The notes beneath the pieces were generated by a model, which did not search any database, was not told where the DNA came from, and worked only from the letters and a program-made list of their open reading frames with translations. A stretch of 43,041 nucleotides of DNA from Ga0077527 sp032128415 (GTDB lineage: Bacteria > Pseudomonadota > Gammaproteobacteria > Burkholderiales > SG8-41). Location of the stretch: positions 1 to 43,041 of the forward strand of contig JAQBGW010000049.1 in assembly GCA_032128415.1 (NCBI GenBank), given 5' to 3'. This document shows positions 38,266 through 43,041 of the stretch, one piece after another. The translations under genes were made by a program, and so were the position numbers. The first letter of the stretch is position 1; the number at the start of each line of letters is the position of its first letter.

Positions 38266-40328
38266 AGGCAAAGGTGAGGGGCAAATTGAAGAGTGAGGGG
38301 AAGAGCGCGATTGAGACCAAACTTGCCAAGCTGGGGATAGCGCGCAAGTTCGATCTCGTATTGCATCTGCCCTTGCGTTACGACGATGAAACGCGGTTGT
38401 GCCCGATCAGCGATGCCCATCCGGGGCCCGAAGTTCTGGTGCAGGGCGCCGTCACCGACTGCGACATCAGGTACCGGCCGAAGCGCCAGTTGGTGTGTCG
38501 CATCGAAGACGGCGGCAGCGCATTGACGCTGCGTTTTCTGAATTTTTATGGCAGTCAGGTCAAAACACTGGCGCCCGGTGCCGTGGTGCGTGCTTTCGGT
38601 CACGTGCGGATCGGCGCCCTCGGCGCGGAGATGGTGCACCCGCGTTATCGCATCGTCAGCGCTGATGCGCCGGTAGCCGTATCGTTAACGCCGGTGTATC
38701 CGACCACCGCAGGACTCGGCCAGGATGCGCTGCGGCGGATGATCGCGCGTGCACTGGCGAGCGAACCGCTGGACGACACACTGCCGCACCCGGTGCATGA
38801 CGCGCTGGGTCTGCCCGCGTTCGGCGCCGCCGTGCAGTTGCTGCACAATCCGCCGCCGGAAATCGCGCAGGCCGCATTGCAGGGGCGTACCCATGCGGCG
38901 TGGCGACGCATGAAGTTTGACGAGTTGCTGGCGCAACAGTTGTCGATGCGCGTGCATTACCGGCAGCGCCGGGCCGCCGGCGCACCACCGCTGAAAGTGC
39001 GGGGTACGCTCGTCAATGCGCTGCTCAAACGCCTGCCGTTTCAATTGACGCGCGCGCAGAACGCTGTGCTGGCGCAGATACGCGAAGATCTCGCGCAGTC
39101 GCACCCAATGCAGCGTCTGCTGCAGGGCGACGTCGGCAGCGGCAAAACCGTGGTGGCGGCGCTGGCGGCGCTGCAATGCGTGGAGAACGGCTATCAGGCC
39201 GCGATCATGGCGCCGACTGAAATTCTCGCCGAACAGCACTACCGCAAGTTTGCTGAATGGCTGGCGCCGCTGCAGGTCACGGTGGCATGGATCTCCGGCG
39301 GCATTAAAAAAAGCGATAAAAAACAACAAGTTATTAGAATTTCTCAGGGTGAAGCCCAAATCGTCGTCGGCACCCATGCCTTGTTCGAAGAAGAAGTGAT
39401 ATTCAAGAATCTGGGTCTCGCCATCATCGACGAGCAGCATCGCTTCGGCGTCCACCAGCGACTCGCGTTGCGTATGAAGGGTGCCAAATCCGGCAAGGGC
39501 GGCGCGCAGCCGCACCAGTTGATGATGAGCGCGACGCCGATCCCGCGCACGCTGGCGATGAGTTATTACGCCGATCTCGACGTGTCGGTGATCGACGAAT
39601 TGCCGCCGGGGCGAACGCCGGTCGTCACCAAGCTGGTCGCCGAAGATCGTCGTGACGAGGTGATCCAGCGCGTGCGCGATGCCTGCATTGAAGGTCGCCA
39701 GGCGTACTGGGTATGCCCGTTGATCGAAGAGTCGGAAAAGTTGCAACTGCAAACCGCGCTGGATACCCATGCCCATGTCCAGCAGACTTTTCCGGAATTA
39801 CGCGTCGGTCTGGTGCACGGCCGGCTGAAAATCGCCGACAAGCAGCAGGTGATGGCGGCATTCCAGCGCGGTGAGATTCAGTTACTGGTAGCAACCACGG
39901 TCATCGAGGTCGGTGTGGATGTGCCGAATGCGTCGCTGATGGTGATCGAGCACGCCGAACGCATGGGTCTGTCACAGATGCACCAGTTGCGCGGGCGCGT
40001 TGGGCGCGGCGCTACCGAAAGTGCTTGCGTGCTGCTCTACCAGAATCCGCTGACACCGACGGCGCGTGAACGGTTGAAAATCATTTATGAAAATACCGAC
40101 GGTTTCGAAATCTCGCGCCATGATCTTCAGTTGCGCGGCCCCGGCGAATTGCTGGGTGCGCGGCAGAGCGGAGTGCCGATGCTGCGTTTTGCCGATCTCG
40201 CACTGGATCTGGATCTGCTTGATGCGGCGCGCGATGCCGCGGAGATGCTGCTGCGTGAGCATCCGGATGCGGCGCGGGCGCATTTGGCGAGATGGCTGGG
40301 GGGGAGAGGTGAGTATTTGAAAGTGTAG
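38262..40328 (+). CDS. recG: ATP-dependent DNA helicase RecG
   Basis: RecG reverses stalled replication forks and branch-migrates recombination intermediates. The 688-residue protein has the N-terminal wedge (OB-fold) domain (about 15-180, with LHLPLRYDDETR and ALTLRFLNFYGSQ). The SF2 motor follows, with motif I GDVGSGKTVVA, Ia APTEILAEQHYRKF, DEAH-type box IIDEQHRFG, motif III MSATPIPRTLAMSYYADLDVS, TTVIEVGVDVPNA and QLRGRVGRG. The C-terminal TRG-like region has DGFEISRHDLQLRGPGELLG. The start GTG (38262) overlaps the ridA TGA by four bases. Its first 12 residues (Lys/Gly-rich) are less conserved than the rest. Confidence 0.96.
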   Translation: MKAKVRGKLKSEGKSAIETKLAKLGIARKFDLVLHLPLRYDDETRLCPISDAHPGPEVLVQGAVTDCDIRYRPKRQLVCRIEDGGSALTLRFLNFYGSQVKTLAPGAVVRAFGHVRIGALGAEMVHPRYRIVSADAPVAVSLTPVYPTTAGLGQDALRRMIARALASEPLDDTLPHPVHDALGLPAFGAAVQLLHNPPPEIAQAALQGRTHAAWRRMKFDELLAQQLSMRVHYRQRRAAGAPPLKVRGTLVNALLKRLPFQLTRAQNAVLAQIREDLAQSHPMQRLLQGDVGSGKTVVAALAALQCVENGYQAAIMAPTEILAEQHYRKFAEWLAPLQVTVAWISGGIKKSDKKQQVIRISQGEAQIVVGTHALFEEEVIFKNLGLAIIDEQHRFGVHQRLALRMKGAKSGKGGAQPHQLMMSATPIPRTLAMSYYADLDVSVIDELPPGRTPVVTKLVAEDRRDEVIQRVRDACIEGRQAYWVCPLIEESEKLQLQTALDTHAHVQQTFPELRVGLVHGRLKIADKQQVMAAFQRGEIQLLVATTVIEVGVDVPNASLMVIEHAERMGLSQMHQLRGRVGRGATESACVLLYQNPLTPTARERLKIIYENTDGFEISRHDLQLRGPGELLGARQSGVPMLRFADLALDLDLLDAARDAAEMLLREHPDAARAHLARWLGGRGEYLKV

Positions 40329-40350
40329 CTTGTTGTCGCAATGCAACTTC

Positions 40351-40510
40351 GCCGGGGGTAGCCCAGCGCAACAAGAAGGTTTGCCGGGGGCAGCCCGGCG
40401 GCTGATTACTTTTCTTGCTCCGCCAAGAAAAGTAATCAAAAGAAGGCGGCCCCTGACTCGCCGCCCTGCGGGTCCCCTGCGCTGCTCGGCGGCTCACAAG
40501 GGGAGGCGGG
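40351..40510. repeat. Complex palindromic intergenic repeat element between recG and ubiC
   Basis: Most of the 246-base gap (40329-40574) consists of repeat-like sequence. GCCGGGGG(T/C)AGCCC occurs twice with a 32-base period (40351-40364 and 40383-40396). The long palindrome 40404-40437 follows, then a run of GGCGGCC, CGCCGCC and GGCGGC blocks to about 40510. The arrangement (paired GC motif, large AT-rich palindrome, GC tail) is like dispersed intergenic repeats seen in many Beta- and Gammaproteobacterial chromosomes. Only one copy lies in this window, so its dispersed nature is an inference. Confidence 0.6.
40404..40437. repeat. 14-bp perfect inverted repeat with 6-base loop
   Basis: GATTACTTTTCTTG (40404-40417) and CAAGAAAAGTAATC (40424-40437) are exact reverse complements separated by CTCCGC. 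It is the longest perfect palindrome I found in the window. It lies 76 bases after the recG stop. It could fold in RNA, and may act as a transcript end or stabiliser for ridA-recG, but no uninterrupted T-run follows. Confidence 0.9.
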
Positions 40511-40540
40511 CGGTGGCGATACGATGTTTGTACAAGTTGA

Positions 40541-40549
40541 TGCGATAAT
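40541..40549 (+). promoter_or_regulatory. Putative extended -10 promoter of ubiC-ubiA-ubiD
   Basis: TGC followed by GATAAT (40544-40549) forms an extended -10. Transcription would start near 40556, about 19 bases before the GTG chosen for ubiC. This places the upstream ATG at 40524 outside the transcript and supports the GTG start. Confidence 0.45.
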
Positions 40550-40574
40550 TCCCCATTCCCAAGTTTTCTCCCCC

Positions 40575-41108
40575 GTGAAATCCATCCCCCGAGATTCCTC
40601 CTGGTGTGCCACCCCGGTCGCCGCCGGCGCGCTGCGCCGCTGGCTGACCGATCGCGGTTCGCTGACGGCACGGTTGCAACGGCATGCCGGGTCAATCAAA
40701 GTGAAGGTGCTGTTCCAGGGGTTGCGTCGCGCCAACCGCGATGAGGCATTTCTGTTTGCGTCGCGGTCAGCGCGCGTGCTGGTGCGCGAAGTGTTGTTGC
40801 TGCATGGCGCAACGCCGCTGGTATTTGCCCATACCGTGCTGGCCTATGGCGGCTTGCGCGGTGCGTGGCGCAGCATTGCAAGGCTGGGTACGCGACCCTT
40901 GGGCGCGGCGTTATTCGCCGATCCGCGAGTGGGACGGTTTCCGCTGTACCAGAAAAAGCTGCGGCGCAACCATGCATTGCACTTGCGCGCGTCAGCGCAC
41001 CTGAAGCGCCCGCCGCCGTCGCTGTGGGCGCGGCGGTCGATTTTCGCTGTGGGCAAATCCCCTATACTGGTCAGCGAAGTATTTTTACCGGGTGTGCTCA
41101 ACTTATGA
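40575..41108 (+). CDS. ubiC: Chorismate lyase (chorismate-pyruvate lyase)
   Basis: UbiC cleaves chorismate to 4-hydroxybenzoate and pyruvate, the entry step of ubiquinone synthesis. From the GTG at 40575 the product has 177 residues (MKSIPRDSSW...), close to the family's usual 165-200. The conserved Arg (R71 in VLVREVLLLHG) and Glu (E168 in LVSEVFLPG) match the active-site pair of E. coli UbiC. The family is otherwise poorly conserved, so position in front of ubiA matters for the call. An ATG 51 bases upstream is in frame but less likely. The stop overlaps ubiA by four bases. Confidence 0.88.
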   Translation: MKSIPRDSSWCATPVAAGALRRWLTDRGSLTARLQRHAGSIKVKVLFQGLRRANRDEAFLFASRSARVLVREVLLLHGATPLVFAHTVLAYGGLRGAWRSIARLGTRPLGAALFADPRVGRFPLYQKKLRRNHALHLRASAHLKRPPPSLWARRSIFAVGKSPILVSEVFLPGVLNL

Positions 41109-41989
41109 TGCTTACGCTCAAGGAACGGCTGACGGCATATGAAAAGCTGATGCGGCTGGACAAGCCCATCGGCATATTGCTGCTGCTGTGGCCGACATTG
41201 TGGGGGCTGTGGTTTTCTGCCGGCGGTTTGCCGTATCCGGACGTGCTGCTGATTTTTTTTACCGGTACGGTGTTGATGCGTTCCGCGGGCTGCGTAATCA
41301 ACGATTATGCCGACCGCAACTTCGATCCCCAGGTGGAACGCACCAGGGATCGGCCGCTTGCAGCGGGGGTCATCCAGCCGGCAGAAGCGCTGGTGTTGGC
41401 CGCGGTGTTGATGCTGATTGCCTTCGGGCTGGTGCTGTTGCTCAACGCGCTGACCATCAAGCTCGCATTTGCAGCCGCTGCGCTGACGGTCATTTATCCG
41501 TTCCTCAAGCGGGTGTTTCCGCTGCCCCAGGCCTGGCTGGGTATTGCATTCGGGTTTGGCATCCCGATGGCCTATGCGGCGCATTGGAATACGTTGCCGC
41601 CGGTGGCGTGGCTGCTGTTGCTGGCAACGATGTTCTGGGCGATTGCTTACGACACCGAGTATGCGATGGTCGATCGCGATGATGATCTGAAAGTCGGCTT
41701 GAAATCCTCGGCGATTCTGTTCGGACGCTATGACGTTGTGGGCGTGATGACAGCTCACGCGCTGTTTCTCGGACTGATGACGTGGATCGGCTGGTTGCAG
41801 TTGCGCGGCGGCTGGTATTTCGCCGGACTGACCGTGGCTACGCTGCTGATCCTCTGGCAGTACCGCTTGATCCGCATGCGCACGCGGGAAGGCTGTTTCA
41901 GTGCGTTCCTCAACAACAACTGGGTCGGCTGCGTCATTTTCGCCGGCATCGCGCTCGACTGGTGGCTGGGTCCGCAGGTACTGGTATGA
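41105..41989 (+). CDS. ubiA: 4-hydroxybenzoate octaprenyltransferase
   Basis: UbiA attaches the polyprenyl chain to 4-hydroxybenzoate in the inner membrane. The 294-residue protein has about eight to nine helices and both Mg-prenyl-diphosphate Asp motifs: NDYADRNFD (66-74) and the second DTEYAMVDRDDD in the mid-C-terminal half. Start ATG-ATG at 41105 overlaps the ubiC stop; the long open frame further upstream is only read-through of ubiC sequence. The ubiD ATG overlaps the ubiA stop. Tight packing of C-A-D supports an operon for the first ubiquinone steps. Confidence 0.96.
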   Translation: MMLTLKERLTAYEKLMRLDKPIGILLLLWPTLWGLWFSAGGLPYPDVLLIFFTGTVLMRSAGCVINDYADRNFDPQVERTRDRPLAAGVIQPAEALVLAAVLMLIAFGLVLLLNALTIKLAFAAAALTVIYPFLKRVFPLPQAWLGIAFGFGIPMAYAAHWNTLPPVAWLLLLATMFWAIAYDTEYAMVDRDDDLKVGLKSSAILFGRYDVVGVMTAHALFLGLMTWIGWLQLRGGWYFAGLTVATLLILWQYRLIRMRTREGCFSAFLNNNWVGCVIFAGIALDWWLGPQVLV

Positions 41990-43041
41990 AATACCGGGAT
42001 TTACGCGATTTCATCGCCGGTCTAGAGCGTGACGGCGAACTCAAACGCATCACCGCCGAAGTCGATCCGCGGCTGGAGATGACCGAGATCTGCGACCGCG
42101 TGTTGAAACAGGGCGGACCGGCGCTGCTGTTCGAAAAACCAAAAGGCCAAAAAGCGGGCCATACGATTCCGGTGCTTGGCAACCTGTTTGGCACGCCGCA
42201 GCGCGTGGCGCTGGGCATGGGACGCGATTCGGTGGCAGCGCTGCGCGAACTCGGGCAGACGCTGGCGCAACTGAAGGAGCCGGAGCCGCCGAAGGGTTGG
42301 AAAGATGTGTGGGACAAGCTGCCGCTGTTGCGTCAGGTGTTGAGCATGCAGCCACGGGAAATCAAAAATCCGCCATGCCAGGAACAGGTGTGGGAAGGCG
42401 CAGAAGTCGATCTGGCACGCCTGCCGATACAGACCTGCTGGCCCGGCGATGCGGGGCCATTGATTACCTGGGGACTGACGGTGACGCGCGGGCCCAACAA
42501 GGCGCGGCAGAACCTCGGCATTTACCGGCAGCAGGTCATCGGCCGCAACCGGTTGATTGTGCGCTGGCTGGCGCACCGCGGCGGCGCGCTGGACTATCGC
42601 GATCATTGTCTGGCGCACCCGCGCACGCCGTATCCGCTGGCGGTGGCCCTGGGTGCAGATCCGGCGACCATGCTCGGTGCAGTGACACCGGTGCCGGACG
42701 CGCTGTCCGAATACCAGTTTGCCGGATTGCTGCGCGGGGAAAGAACTGAAATTGCGCCATGCCTGACGCATGACTTGAGAGTGCCGGCGCGTGCCGAGAT
42801 CGTGCTGGAAGGATTCATCCATCCGGGCGACACCGCACTGGAAGGCCCGTTCGGCGACCACACCGGCTATTACAACGAGCAGGAACGGTTTCCGGTATTT
42901 ACCGTCGAGCGCATCACCATGCGCCGCGATCCGATCTATCACTCGACCTACACTGGCAAACCGCCGGACGAACCCGCAGTGCTCGGTGAAGCGCTCAATG
43001 AAGTGTTCGTGCCTTTGCTGATGAAACAATTTCCGGAGATC
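41986..43041 (+). CDS. ubiD: 4-hydroxy-3-polyprenylbenzoate decarboxylase UbiD, 3'-truncated by window
   Basis: UbiD removes the carboxyl group from the prenylated benzoate using prenylated FMN supplied by UbiX. The window holds 352 codons of a protein usually about 490 residues; the frame is open to the last base. It begins MKYRDLRDFIAGLERDGELKRI at an ATG overlapping the ubiA stop. The central motifs are present: WPGDAGPLITWGLTVTRGP, QNLGIYRQQVIGRNR (with Arg of the prFMN site), RWLAHRGGALDYRD and the catalytic-region EGPFGDHTGYYNEQERFPVF. No frame disruption is seen. Confidence 0.95.
   Translation, partial: MKYRDLRDFIAGLERDGELKRITAEVDPRLEMTEICDRVLKQGGPALLFEKPKGQKAGHTIPVLGNLFGTPQRVALGMGRDSVAALRELGQTLAQLKEPEPPKGWKDVWDKLPLLRQVLSMQPREIKNPPCQEQVWEGAEVDLARLPIQTCWPGDAGPLITWGLTVTRGPNKARQNLGIYRQQVIGRNRLIVRWLAHRGGALDYRDHCLAHPRTPYPLAVALGADPATMLGAVTPVPDALSEYQFAGLLRGERTEIAPCLTHDLRVPARAEIVLEGFIHPGDTALEGPFGDHTGYYNEQERFPVFTVERITMRRDPIYHSTYTGKPPDEPAVLGEALNEVFVPLLMKQFPEI

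Noticed and set aside
38685..39776. 363-codon open frame on the minus strand
   Set aside because: It is antisense to recG, rich in Arg, His and Gln, and a composition artefact.
40351..40510. Insertion sequence remnant
   Set aside because: There is no transposase fragment, no terminal inverted repeats flanking a gene and no target duplication visible; a short intergenic repeat explains it better.
40524..40574. ATG start for ubiC 51 bases upstream
   Set aside because: A better promoter candidate lies inside this stretch and the residues are not typical of UbiC; kept as an alternative only.

Overview
The window looks like a chromosomal segment of a Betaproteobacterium. It is GC-rich and densely coding. 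The marker genes and their order fit that class: thiD-thiE-hemL beside a rubredoxin gene, lptD-surA-pdxA-rsmA, amgK-murU, dusB-fis followed by purH-purD, and ubiC-ubiA-ubiD. Fis is the short 79-residue form. I cannot name a genus from sequence alone. I see no phage, insertion sequence, CRISPR array or rRNA gene. One tRNA gene is present.

Layout. 1-1.6 kb: 3' part of a GT1-like glycosyltransferase and a small DUF3147-type membrane protein. 1.6-5.3 kb (minus): RluF-like rRNA pseudouridine synthase, hemL, thiE, thiD. 5.28-5.35 kb: a 14-bp tandem repeat array running into the rubredoxin promoter. 5.4-6.0 kb (plus): rubredoxin and glyoxalase I. 6.0-11.5 kb (minus): lptD-surA-pdxA-rsmA, for outer-membrane LPS insertion, porin chaperoning, vitamin B6 and ribosome maturation. 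11.6-15.9 kb (plus): amgK-murU (peptidoglycan amino-sugar recycling), pepP, ubiH. 16.1-21.2 kb (plus): dusB-fis, purH-purD, hemF.

21.2-29.9 kb (minus) is the most distinctive region. A seven-gene, mostly overlapping polycistron encodes a branched-chain amino-acid-type ABC importer (livJ-livH-livM-livG-livF). It is directly followed by a membrane histidine kinase with a large helical extracytoplasmic domain and by a soluble Ser/Thr kinase fused to two receiver domains. The second receiver has Glu where the phospho-acceptor Asp is expected. A consensus sigma70-type promoter precedes livJ, and a 10-bp stem-loop separates livJ from livH. The organisation suggests that transporter and signalling proteins are made together, possibly as a nutrient-sensing circuit joining His-Asp and Ser/Thr phosphorylation.

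29.9-33.3 kb (minus): a cytochrome c, an APC-family permease and ilvD. 33.4-34.2 kb: lgt (plus), convergent with a SapC-family gene (minus) through a shared CTAG that holds both stop codons. 35.05-35.16 kb: tRNA-Ala(CGC) with its own promoter and a symmetric terminator. 35.2-37.7 kb: a GDT1/UPF0016 cation exporter (minus), then a DUF47 (PhoU-like) and Pit phosphate transporter pair (plus). 37.9-43.0 kb (plus): ridA-recG, a palindromic intergenic repeat element, then ubiC-ubiA-ubiD, with ubiD cut by the window end. No stretch longer than 300 bases lacks a gene. The largest gaps (about 250-276 bases) are described individually.
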